This document shows, one piece after another, positions 34,173 through 41,429 of a stretch of DNA of 64,000 nucleotides (its first letter is position 1; each line of letters opens with the position of its first letter). The DNA lies in NCBI RefSeq assembly GCF_030410485.1, contig NZ_JAUHHC010000001.1:1116001-1180000 (forward strand). Reading direction: 5' to 3'. The notes beneath the pieces were generated by a model. It was not told the origin of the DNA. It saw only the letters and a list, made by a program, of their open reading frames with translations, and searched no databases. The position numbers and the translations under genes were made by a program. Source of the DNA: Roseateles violae. GTDB taxonomy: Bacteria > Pseudomonadota > Gammaproteobacteria > Burkholderiales > Burkholderiaceae_C.

Positions 34173-34790
34173 ATGAGCGAGGACCTGCATTACCTGCCCG
34201 CCGACGGCCGGCCGCGCTGCCGCTGGTGCGCCGCCGCGGCCGGCGACGAGGGCTATCTGCGCTATCACGATCTGGAATGGGGTTTCCCGGTCGCCGACGA
34301 TCGGCGCCTGTTCGAGAAGCTGAGCCTGGAGGGTTTCCAGTCCGGCCTGTCCTGGCGCACCATCCTCAACAAGCGCGAGGCCTTCCGCGCCGGTTTTGCC
34401 GGCTTCGATTTCAAGCAGGTCGCGCGCTTCGGCGAGCGCGATGTCGAGCGCCTGCTGCAGGACGCCGGCATCGTGCGCCACCGCGGCAAGATCGAGGCCG
34501 TCATCAACAACGCGCAGCGCTGCGTCGAGCTGGTCGCCGAACAGGGCTCGCTGGCCCGCTATATCTGGTCCTTCGAGCCGCAGGCACTGGACGCGCCGGC
34601 CCATGCGACCGAGACCGAGGCGTCTCGCGCCCTGTCCAGGGACCTGAAGAAGCGCGGCTGGAAGTTCGTCGGCCCGACGACGATGTATGCCTTCATGCAG
34701 GCGATGGGTCTGCTGAACGACCATGCGCCCGCTTGCGTCATCCGCGCCGAGGTCGAAAAAGCCCGGCGGCTTTTCACACCGCCGGGCTGA
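34173..34790 (+). CDS. tag: DNA-3-methyladenine glycosylase I
   Basis: A 205-residue base-excision enzyme that removes 3-methyladenine from alkylated DNA. The zinc snap of the family is present: an N-terminal Cys (C16 or C19 in RCRWC), His32 in YHDLEWG, and His184/Cys188 in LNDHAPACVI. The active-site stretch is LEGFQSGLSWRTILNKR (52-68). It starts 27 bases after the preceding binding-protein gene, probably in the same transcript. Its final codons contain the terminator of the convergent fasciclin gene. Confidence 0.94.
   Translation: MSEDLHYLPADGRPRCRWCAAAAGDEGYLRYHDLEWGFPVADDRRLFEKLSLEGFQSGLSWRTILNKREAFRAGFAGFDFKQVARFGERDVERLLQDAGIVRHRGKIEAVINNAQRCVELVAEQGSLARYIWSFEPQALDAPAHATETEASRALSRDLKKRGWKFVGPTTMYAFMQAMGLLNDHAPACVIRAEVEKARRLFTPPG
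34756..34788 (-). terminator. Fasciclin-gene terminator embedded in the end of tag
   Basis: AGCCCGGCGG (34760-34769) pairs with CCGCCGGGCT (34779-34788) across a 9-base loop. On the minus strand it is followed by five U residues (AAAAA 34756-34760), so it ends the fasciclin transcript. It lies inside the last eleven codons of tag on the other strand; on the plus strand no U run follows. Confidence 0.85.
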
Positions 34791-34795
34791 CAAAA

Positions 34796-35728
34796 TCAGG
34801 GCCGGGGCAGGATGACCTTGTCGATGACGTGGATCACGCCGTTGCTGGCCAGCACGTCGGTGGCCACGATGCTCGACTTGCGGGCCCGCTGGTCGGTGAT
34901 GCTCAGGCCGGCGTCGATGCTCAGGCTGTCGCCCTGCACCGTCGCGATCGCCGTGTTCAGTGGGACTTCGGCCTTCAGCACCCGGCTGGGCAGCACGTGG
35001 TAGGTCAGCACCTTGGTCAGCAAGGCCTTGTTGGCCAGCAGTTGAGCCTTGGTGACGCCCAGCTCGTTCAGCAGCGCGGCGAAGGCGGCATTGGTCGGCG
35101 CGAACACGGTGAACGGACCGCTGCTGTTGAGCGTGCCCACCAGGTCGGCGGCCGTCACCGCCTCGACAAGGATGCTGAAGTCCGGGTTGGCCACGGCGGT
35201 GTCGACGATGCTGCGGTTGGCGGGCAGTAGCACCTTGTCGATTGCGTGGATCACGCCGTTGCTGGCCTGCACATCGGCCTGCAGGATCTTTGCCGTGCGG
35301 TTGCGGCCATCGGTGATGACCAGATCGCTGGCCACCGCGTCGATCTTGAAGATGCCGCCCTGCGCCGTGGTCACCGCCCGGCCCAGCGGTACGGCGGCTT
35401 TCTCCACCTTCGAGCTCAGCACGTGGTAGCTCAGCACCGTGCGCAGCAGGGCCTTGTCGGCCAACAGCTGCGCCTTGGTGACGCCCAGCTCGGTCAGCAG
35501 TGCAGCGAAGGCGGTGTCGGTTGGCGCGAAGACCGTCAGCGGCCCCGGTGCGGACAGCGTCGCGCCGAGGTCCGCAGCGGTGACGGCTTCGACCAGGATG
35601 CTGAAGCGGGCATCGGCTTGGGCTGTTTCAACGATATTGACCGGATGAGGGTCGTCGCCGCCGCCGCAGGCAGTCAGCGTGGCCGTGGTCAGGACGAGCA
35701 GAGCGAGACGTCGCGTCAGAACATTCAT
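34796..35728 (-). CDS. Fasciclin (FAS1) lipoprotein with two tandem domains
   Basis: A 310-residue lipoprotein. The signal (MNVLTRRLALLVLTTATLTAC) ends in a lipobox with Cys21, followed by GGGDD. Two FAS1 domains follow (about 32-170 and 172-308). Each has the family H1 and H2 boxes: TVFAPT and the terminal ADVxASNGVIHxIDKVLLP. Both carry ELGVTKAQLLADKALL or its near copy, so the second arose by duplication. FAS1 domains mediate adhesion. AAGGAG lies six bases before the ATG. It is read convergently with tag, and has its own promoter-like boxes. Confidence 0.93.
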   Translation of the reverse strand: MNVLTRRLALLVLTTATLTACGGGDDPHPVNIVETAQADARFSILVEAVTAADLGATLSAPGPLTVFAPTDTAFAALLTELGVTKAQLLADKALLRTVLSYHVLSSKVEKAAVPLGRAVTTAQGGIFKIDAVASDLVITDGRNRTAKILQADVQASNGVIHAIDKVLLPANRSIVDTAVANPDFSILVEAVTAADLVGTLNSSGPFTVFAPTNAAFAALLNELGVTKAQLLANKALLTKVLTYHVLPSRVLKAEVPLNTAIATVQGDSLSIDAGLSITDQRARKSSIVATDVLASNGVIHVIDKVILPRP

Positions 35729-35790
35729 GGGGAACTCCTTGGACGAGGTGTAACGAACTGGCCGGTGTCAAAAATGAACTGATGAGTATT

Positions 35791-35820
35791 TAATATGAAC
35801 TTCATGGTATTTCATGTCAA
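35791..35820 (-). promoter_or_regulatory. Sigma-70-like promoter of the fasciclin gene
   Basis: On the minus strand, a consensus -35 TTGACA (complement of TGTCAA at 35815-35820), an 18-base spacer and a -10 ATATTA (35796-35791), 63 bases before the ATG. The spacer carries the short palindrome ATGAACTTCAT (35795-35805). This AT-rich stretch (35770-35830) contrasts with the GC-rich surroundings. A second TGTCAA at 35766-35771 may be another -35. Confidence 0.6.
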
Positions 35821-35959
35821 CCATCGAGTTCACTTTGTTACTTCTCGGTCTCGGATTTCTGCCGCCCGCCACCTAGGCGCCACGCGCAGTCCATGACGCG
35901 GTCAGTACGTGGGCCGGGCGCGGCTTCGACGGGCCCAAGCCTCCGTAGAATCCCGCCCC

Positions 35960-36643
35960 ATGAGCACCACCTACCGCATCGCCCCCAGCATCCTCTCGGC
36001 CGATTTCGCCCGCCTCGGCGAGGAGGTCCGCAACGTGCTGGCCGCCGGCGCCGACTGGATTCACTTCGACGTGATGGACAACCATTACGTGCCGAACCTG
36101 ACCTTCGGGCCCATGGTCTGCGAGGCGCTGCGCAGGCACTCGGTCAAGCCCGACGGCACGCCCTGCGCCATCGACGTGCACCTGATGGTGCAGCCGGTCG
36201 ACAGCCTGGCCGTCGCCTTCGCCAAGGCCGGCGCCGATCTGGTCAGCTTCCACCCGGAGGCCAGCGCCCATGTCGACCGCACCTTGCAGCTGATCAAGGC
36301 CGAGGGCAAGCAGGCCGGCCTGGTGTTCAACCCGGCCACGCCGCTGGACGTGCTGGAGTGGGTGATCGACAAGGTCGATCTGGTGCTGATCATGAGCGTC
36401 AACCCCGGCTTCGGCGGCCAGAGCTTCATCCCCTCGGCGCTGAAGAAGCTCGAGGCGGCGCGCAAGATCATCGACCAGAGCGGCCGCGACATCCGCCTGG
36501 AGATCGACGGCGGCGTGAAGGTCGACAACATCCGCTCGATTGCCGATGCCGGCGCCGACACCTTCGTGGCCGGCTCGGCCATCTTCGGCAAGCCCGACTA
36601 CAAGGCGGTGATCGACGCGATGCGGGCCGAGCTGGCGCGCTGA
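35960..36643 (+). CDS. rpe: Ribulose-phosphate 3-epimerase
   Basis: A 227-residue TIM-barrel enzyme that interconverts ribulose 5-phosphate and xylulose 5-phosphate in the pentose phosphate and Calvin pathways. Motifs: [32 protein letters not shown] with the metal-binding His/Asp pair, [18 protein letters not shown] and the phosphate loop EIDGGV...AGSAIF. A -10-like TAGAAT lies 9 bases before the ATG, giving a very short leader. The usual beta-proteobacterial neighbours gph and trpE are 22 kb away. Its stop overlaps the phosphatase start. Confidence 0.95.
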   Translation: MSTTYRIAPSILSADFARLGEEVRNVLAAGADWIHFDVMDNHYVPNLTFGPMVCEALRRHSVKPDGTPCAIDVHLMVQPVDSLAVAFAKAGADLVSFHPEASAHVDRTLQLIKAEGKQAGLVFNPATPLDVLEWVIDKVDLVLIMSVNPGFGGQSFIPSALKKLEAARKIIDQSGRDIRLEIDGGVKVDNIRSIADAGADTFVAGSAIFGKPDYKAVIDAMRAELAR

Positions 36644-37146
36644 TGTTGAAGTTCGGCCTTGCCAAGGCCAGCGGGCCTTCGCTGCTCTTCGTGTGTCTGG
36701 GCAATATCTGCCGCTCGCCGATTGCCGAGATGCTGGCCCGCCAGCATTTGGCGCAGTGCAAGGCGATACGCTCGGCCGGCACCCGTGCCGTCGGCGGCCC
36801 GATCGACTCGCGCGCCGCCGCGGCACTGGCGAGGCGGGAACTGAAGGCCGAGAAGCGCTTTCGCTCGCGCCAGTTCGAGACCGCCGACTTCGAGCGCTAC
36901 GACCTGATCCTGGCGCTGGACTCGCAGAACCTTGCCGACCTGCGCGAGATGTGCCCCGAGCAGCACCGCGGCAAGCTCCGCCTGCTGCTGGACTATGCCC
37001 CCGGCCTCGAGGGCCAGGACGTGCCCGACCCCTACTACGGTCCGGCGGCCGGCTTCGACCATGCGCTGATGCTGATCGAGCGCGGGATCAGCGGTCTCGG
37101 TGCGGCCCTGCGGGCGGAGCGCATCGGCGCGCCGGTCAGTAGCTGA
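36643..37146 (+). CDS. Low-molecular-weight protein-tyrosine phosphatase
   Basis: A 167-residue phosphatase. The P-loop CLGNICRS (about residues 18-25) is the CX5R signature, and the general acid Asp is in VPDPYYG near the C-terminal third. Such enzymes remove phosphate from bacterial tyrosine kinases that control capsule or exopolysaccharide export, though no such locus is here. Start overlaps rpe stop (TGATG), so the two are translated together. The first 14 residues precede the usual start of the fold and may be non-native. Confidence 0.92.
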   Translation: MLKFGLAKASGPSLLFVCLGNICRSPIAEMLARQHLAQCKAIRSAGTRAVGGPIDSRAAAALARRELKAEKRFRSRQFETADFERYDLILALDSQNLADLREMCPEQHRGKLRLLLDYAPGLEGQDVPDPYYGPAAGFDHALMLIERGISGLGAALRAERIGAPVSS

Positions 37147-37636
37147 CCGTCAGCAGCAAGGTGTCGGCGTAGCGCCCGGGGCTGATCAGTTGGCCGGCCG
37201 GAATCTCGCCGTAGAGACGCCTAGCCCCCGAGCTGGCCGATTGCCCATTGGAAAGCCGGATCGTGCCCGACGGAAAGCTTTCGCAGCCGCGATTGCCCCA
37301 GATGCCGCCGACCGGGTTGTCGATATAGACGTTGTAGCTCAGGGCCTGGGACGCGGAGCCGGTCTTCATCGCGCGCAGCCTGCAATCGCCCGTGGCGCCG
37401 TTCGACAGCTCGGCCGCCCACGAAACCAGGACCGACCCACCGCCGAGATGGGTGCAGAACAACTCGGCCGTGGTGCTGGCCGTGGTTGGCAGGCCGCGGC
37501 TGGGAACGTAGTCGCCGAAATTGAGGCTGTTGCCCACCGACATCGTGCAGGCGAATTTCCCTTCGTTCTGCGCCGTCGCCGGTCCTGCGCCTAGCAGTTG
37601 CCCCAGCAGCAGGGTGGCGAGCAGAGCCCCCCTCAT
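37136..37636 (-). CDS. SCPU-domain archaic pilus subunit, probable tip
   Basis: A 166-residue exported protein of the spore coat protein U family. The signal peptide (MRGALLATLLLGQLLGA) is cut near AQN; the beta-sandwich has cysteines in KFACTMSV, AELFCTHL, DCRLRAM and GCESF, likely two disulfides, and ends GRYADTLLLTVSY. In archaic pili the last gene of the operon, after the usher, is the tip adhesin. The ATG overlaps the usher stop (ATGA), which decides this start. Confidence 0.85.
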   Translation of the reverse strand: MRGALLATLLLGQLLGAGPATAQNEGKFACTMSVGNSLNFGDYVPSRGLPTTASTTAELFCTHLGGGSVLVSWAAELSNGATGDCRLRAMKTGSASQALSYNVYIDNPVGGIWGNRGCESFPSGTIRLSNGQSASSGARRLYGEIPAGQLISPGRYADTLLLTVSY

Positions 37637-40002
37637 GGCTCCGCCCCCGACTTGCAAAGGAAGGGCCCCAGCACCGGCAGCCGCTCGGCCGGGGCCTGTT
37701 CGAGGCGCAGCTGGAAGCTGCAGCGGCGCTCGCCCCAGCGGGCGACGAAGCGGGCCTGCAGGGGCAGGTCGGGGATGAAGACCTCGCCGTCGTCGGCGAC
37801 CGGATGGCTCAGCGCGCTGCCGTCATATTGCAGCTCGGCGCCGGCCGGCAGCGGCGTGCCGTCGGGCAGCAGGACCCGCAGCAGTGCGTTGAGCCGCCGC
37901 CGCGCGTCGAAGTCGACCAGGGCCGCCGAGCGGAAGTACGGTGCGGCCCGCTGTTCCGAGGCGGCCAGCGTGATGTCGATCGGCAGGTCCTTCTCGTCGA
38001 TGGAAATCCGATTGGGCTGATAGGGATAGAGTCGGGGCAGGATCAGCTTGCCCTCGGCATCGGTGCGGCCCGCGTAATTGCCCTCGTGATAGACGCGCAC
38101 GTTCTCGAACTGGCCGACCCTGACCAGGGCGAAGCTGTCGACGATGGGTCGGGCGGCAAAGAAGGTGGCATCGACATAGCCGATGCCGCCCTCGGCGCTG
38201 AACCGAACGGCGCTGCTGCCGCCGCCGCTGGCGATGTCGGCGCTGTAGATGCCGTAGCGGCCCGAGCGGGTGCCGCCGATTTCGTAGCGCTGGTCGCTGC
38301 CGGCGCGCAAGCGGTAGCCCCAGCCCTCGCCGCTCGGGATGGCCTTCTGCAAGGACAGGGCCGCATGGCCGGTGTCATGCGATCCGCTGCGGCTCGACGA
38401 AGCATCGACCGAGGCCGTCGTCGCTTCGCCGAGCGGCAGCACCAACGAGGCAAAGAAACTGCTGCCCGGCACCGACGCGCCCCAGCTGCGCGAGGCCGAC
38501 AGGATCAGCGAGGCCCATTTGACCGGGTTGAACGAATAGCTGAGCGTGGCGCTCTGGACAGCCGGCTCGCCGTGGCTGGCCTGGCCGGCCCAGGCCAGGC
38601 CCAGTGAGCCTGCCGCGCCGAAGTTGTAGCCCAGCGCCGCCATCGTGCTGCGCGCGAGCCGTCGCAGGCTTGTCTCGTCGCCGGCCAGACGAAACTCCGG
38701 GCTGGCCCAGAGCCCGCGCAGCACGATATTGAAGCGCGCTCGCTGGTACTCGTAGCCGGCCACGGCGAGCTGGCCGCTGCCGGCATCGCCATGGCTGGCC
38801 GCCAAGCCGGCACTGATGACGCCGAGATTCGCCGGATTCCAGTCGACGGTGGCACCGCCGGCACGCACATGCGCGTCGACCTCGGCGCGCAGCTCGACGG
38901 TGGTCTTGTCGCTGAGCCCGCGCCGCCAGTAAGCGCTGCCGAAGCCGTCGCCATAGTCCGAGCTGGCAAGGCCGTAGTTGCGCCGCGGCGCGCCGATGCT
39001 GATGCGGTAGTCGTCGAGGGCGGGGGCGAGCAGCCGACGGCTGGTATAGAACGGCTGCGTGATCAACTGCTGCTGGCCGAAGGCATCGCGCACGATCAGC
39101 TGCACCTCGCCCGAGCCGGTGACCACAGGCATGCCGGTGATGCTGAACGGGCCCGGATCGACCGGCTGCGAGCCCACCCGCGAACCGTTGACGAACACGT
39201 CGACCGTTGACGGCACGACGGCGGTGCCTGGAACCGCCGGCAGCGGATAGGTCAGCAGATTCGGTTGCAGGCTGAAATTGCTGCCGATCTGCAGGCCGCC
39301 GAAGCGAATCGAACGGCCCCAGGCCCCTGGCGTGGTGATCGCGTCGCCGAGCGTCACGGTGCGCAGCTTGGACGGCAGGTCGTAGCGCCAGGCGCTCTCC
39401 AGTCGAATCAGGCGCCCGGTCGTGCCACCGCTGAATGTCGCCGTGTTGGCGCCGAAGCTGGTGTTGCCGGCGCCATAGCGCCCCGAGACTCCGAGCTCGA
39501 ACAGGCCGGAGGCAAAGGAGGAGGCTTCGGACGAGAAGCCGAACAGCTTGTAATTGGCGAAACCGCCCCAGGGCGGCGCCGTCGACTCGACGACGCCACC
39601 GCGCTGCAATGCGTGCGAGCCAGGCTCGAAGGCGCTCGGGGGCAGGCGCACGTGGAGGCGCTGGGTGCGCTGGTCTATCGTGGCCGTGGCACCGGCGATC
39701 GCGTCGAGCGCCACCAGCGGGCGCGACTCGATCTCGATCACAGAATCCGGCAGGGCCTTCACGCGCCAGCGTCGCAGCGCGGCCCGCTCGACCAGCAGGC
39801 GGCCGCCTGGCTGCGGCAGCACGACGAGGCTGCCGACCGCCTGGCCATTGACCGTGGCCTCGAGCAAGACCAGGCCCTGCGCGGCCGTGCCCGCCGGGTC
39901 TGACAGCTCGCTGTCGACGCCATCGAGCTCACCGGCGCGGCACGCGTGATGAGCCAGTAGCAGGGACGCTGCCATCGCAGCGACGCTAAGGGCGCTCTTC
40001 AA
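37633..40002 (-). CDS. Outer-membrane fimbrial usher (CsuD-like)
   Basis: A 789-residue usher that exports and assembles archaic pilus subunits. Start at TTG 40002 gives a signal peptide MKSALSVAAMAASLLLAHHACRAG; it overlaps the chaperone gene by 17 bases. The mature protein shows an N-terminal domain, a 24-strand beta-barrel with a plug (around VPSTVDVFVNGSRVGSQPVDPGPFSI) and the C-terminal domains (LLPDGTPLPAGAEL; PLQARFVARWGERRCSF). The order chaperone-usher-subunit on one strand fits a Csu-like operon. Confidence 0.9.
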   Translation of the reverse strand: MKSALSVAAMAASLLLAHHACRAGELDGVDSELSDPAGTAAQGLVLLEATVNGQAVGSLVVLPQPGGRLLVERAALRRWRVKALPDSVIEIESRPLVALDAIAGATATIDQRTQRLHVRLPPSAFEPGSHALQRGGVVESTAPPWGGFANYKLFGFSSEASSFASGLFELGVSGRYGAGNTSFGANTATFSGGTTGRLIRLESAWRYDLPSKLRTVTLGDAITTPGAWGRSIRFGGLQIGSNFSLQPNLLTYPLPAVPGTAVVPSTVDVFVNGSRVGSQPVDPGPFSITGMPVVTGSGEVQLIVRDAFGQQQLITQPFYTSRRLLAPALDDYRISIGAPRRNYGLASSDYGDGFGSAYWRRGLSDKTTVELRAEVDAHVRAGGATVDWNPANLGVISAGLAASHGDAGSGQLAVAGYEYQRARFNIVLRGLWASPEFRLAGDETSLRRLARSTMAALGYNFGAAGSLGLAWAGQASHGEPAVQSATLSYSFNPVKWASLILSASRSWGASVPGSSFFASLVLPLGEATTASVDASSSRSGSHDTGHAALSLQKAIPSGEGWGYRLRAGSDQRYEIGGTRSGRYGIYSADIASGGGSSAVRFSAEGGIGYVDATFFAARPIVDSFALVRVGQFENVRVYHEGNYAGRTDAEGKLILPRLYPYQPNRISIDEKDLPIDITLAASEQRAAPYFRSAALVDFDARRRLNALLRVLLPDGTPLPAGAELQYDGSALSHPVADDGEVFIPDLPLQARFVARWGERRCSFQLRLEQAPAERLPVLGPFLCKSGAEP

Positions 40003-40717
40003 GTGGGACGTCGATGCTGACCGGCCGCCCGGCCTCGTCCTGCGCCCTGATCTGCAGGCTGCGGGAGGCCGGATCGGGGCGCAGCGCCAGATCCAGCTCC
40101 AGGCGGGACTGCGCCAGCACGACAAGGAAGGTCCGCTGGAGCCGGGCATCGCCGACGGAGAACTCGACGTCCTGGATCCGGTAGCGGCTCGTGCCCCCGT
40201 TCTCGCCGATCAGGCGCACGCCCTCGGCGGTGCGCTCGGCACGCCAGTTCGCCGCCGGGTTCGGGTCCGGGGTCGGCGGGCGGATATAGACCGGCATATT
40301 GTGGGCGACTGCAATGCGAAATGCGCCCCTGCCGCTGGCCGGTTCCTCCTTGGGCGGGACCTCCCTGATCAGCAGCCGGTAGGCGTCCTCGATCGGCCCG
40401 CGCGTCGAATTGCGCGGCGCCACCCGCACCAGTTGCTCCTCGCCCGGAGCCAGTCTGAAGATCGGCGGGTTGACCAACAGCTCTCGGGTCTCGACCGTGC
40501 TGTCCCGGCCCTGGGCTTGCGACCATTTGAGCGCCTTGCTCTGCACGACGATGGTCTCATCGCTGGTGTTCAGCACGCGGACCGAGGCCGAGGCGTCGCG
40601 ACTGTCGAGGCTCAGCCCGATCGGCGAGACGCTGAAGCCGCCAGCCAGCGCGTCGGCTGCCGGCGCGCCGGCCAGCAGCATGGCGATCCTCATCGCGGTC
40701 GCGAAGCTCAGCCTCAT
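39986..40717 (-). CDS. Periplasmic fimbrial chaperone (CsuC-like)
   Basis: A 243-residue PapD-type chaperone. The signal peptide ends near ALAG; two immunoglobulin-like domains follow, with VSPIGLSLDSRDASASVRVLNTSDE in the first and the subunit-binding ILVNPPIFRLAPGEEQLVRVAPR-type strand (here LVNPPIFRLAPGEEQ). It donates a strand to pilin subunits and delivers them to the usher. The gene lies 19 bases after the major-subunit gene and overlaps the usher start. Confidence 0.9.
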   Translation of the reverse strand: MRLSFATAMRIAMLLAGAPAADALAGGFSVSPIGLSLDSRDASASVRVLNTSDETIVVQSKALKWSQAQGRDSTVETRELLVNPPIFRLAPGEEQLVRVAPRNSTRGPIEDAYRLLIREVPPKEEPASGRGAFRIAVAHNMPVYIRPPTPDPNPAANWRAERTAEGVRLIGENGGTSRYRIQDVEFSVGDARLQRTFLVVLAQSRLELDLALRPDPASRSLQIRAQDEAGRPVSIDVPLEERP

Positions 40718-40736
40718 GTTCAGCCAGGCCCGGTAC

Positions 40737-41285
40737 TCAATAGATCGCGGTGACGGTCACCACATCGCTAAAGGCGCCGGCCGCGTAACCGCCCGGCGGT
40801 GCGGCATCGATGACGCCGCACAGACTGATGGAGCGCCTGCCACCGGCACCGATGGTGCCCGACAGGGCATTGGCGCCGGTCGTCCACTCCACCGAGGCGC
40901 CGGCGCAGCTGCTCAGCGTGGCGGCGTCGGGCTGGTAGATGTGATAGGAGATGTAGCCGCCGGTCGAATTGGCCATCGAGCGCAGGGTGGCCGACTGGCC
41001 GAGGCCGAAATGAAGGCCGTTGTTGATCTCGATCGAGACCGTCGCCCCCTGGGTGCAGGCAGCCTCGATCGTAGCGGTCGCGGCAAGCGGGCTGCCGAGA
41101 TTGGCGAGCACCGGGCCGAAGTTGAGGTCGGTGAGCCGTGACACGGTGCAGACCGACTCGACATTGGCGGTGACGGTCACCGTCGCGCTTGTGACCGCCG
41201 CCTTGGCCGGCATGGGCGGCAGCAGCATCGCGGCGGCGAACGTCGCTAAGCCAAGCCTAATTCCGATCCGCTGCTTGCACCGCAT
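40737..41285 (-). CDS. SCPU-domain archaic pilus major subunit
   Basis: A 182-residue exported SCPU protein, first gene of the pilus operon. The signal peptide runs to about residue 29 (PPMPAKA); the mature start AVTSATVTVTANVESVC is a typical donor strand for strand-exchange polymerisation. Cysteines in ESVCTVS, AACTQ, SSCAG and SLCGV likely pair. It resembles CsuA/B-type subunits more than the tip. A promoter and an AGGAG site seven bases before the ATG support this start. Confidence 0.88.
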   Translation of the reverse strand: MRCKQRIGIRLGLATFAAAMLLPPMPAKAAVTSATVTVTANVESVCTVSRLTDLNFGPVLANLGSPLAATATIEAACTQGATVSIEINNGLHFGLGQSATLRSMANSTGGYISYHIYQPDAATLSSCAGASVEWTTGANALSGTIGAGGRRSISLCGVIDAAPPGGYAAGAFSDVVTVTAIY

Positions 41286-41324
41286 CGACGTTCTCCTCAG
41301 CTCGAGCAGTCTTGTTATCGCCGG

Positions 41325-41352
41325 ATCTTAGAGTCTGCGGGCCAGTGGTCAA
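41325..41352 (-). promoter_or_regulatory. Promoter of the archaic pilus operon
   Basis: On the minus strand: -35 TTGACC (complement of 41347-41352), 16-base spacer, -10 TAAGAT (complement of 41325-41330). The distance from -10 to the major-subunit ATG is 39 bases. This is one of the better sigma-70-like promoters in the window. Confidence 0.6.
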
Positions 41353-41429
41353 GGCAGCTGTTGTGCGCCGCGCGAAGTCGGTCGGTCTCGGTGCGAGCCA
41401 TGGCACTGCCGGTGCGCTTGCCTTTTCGT

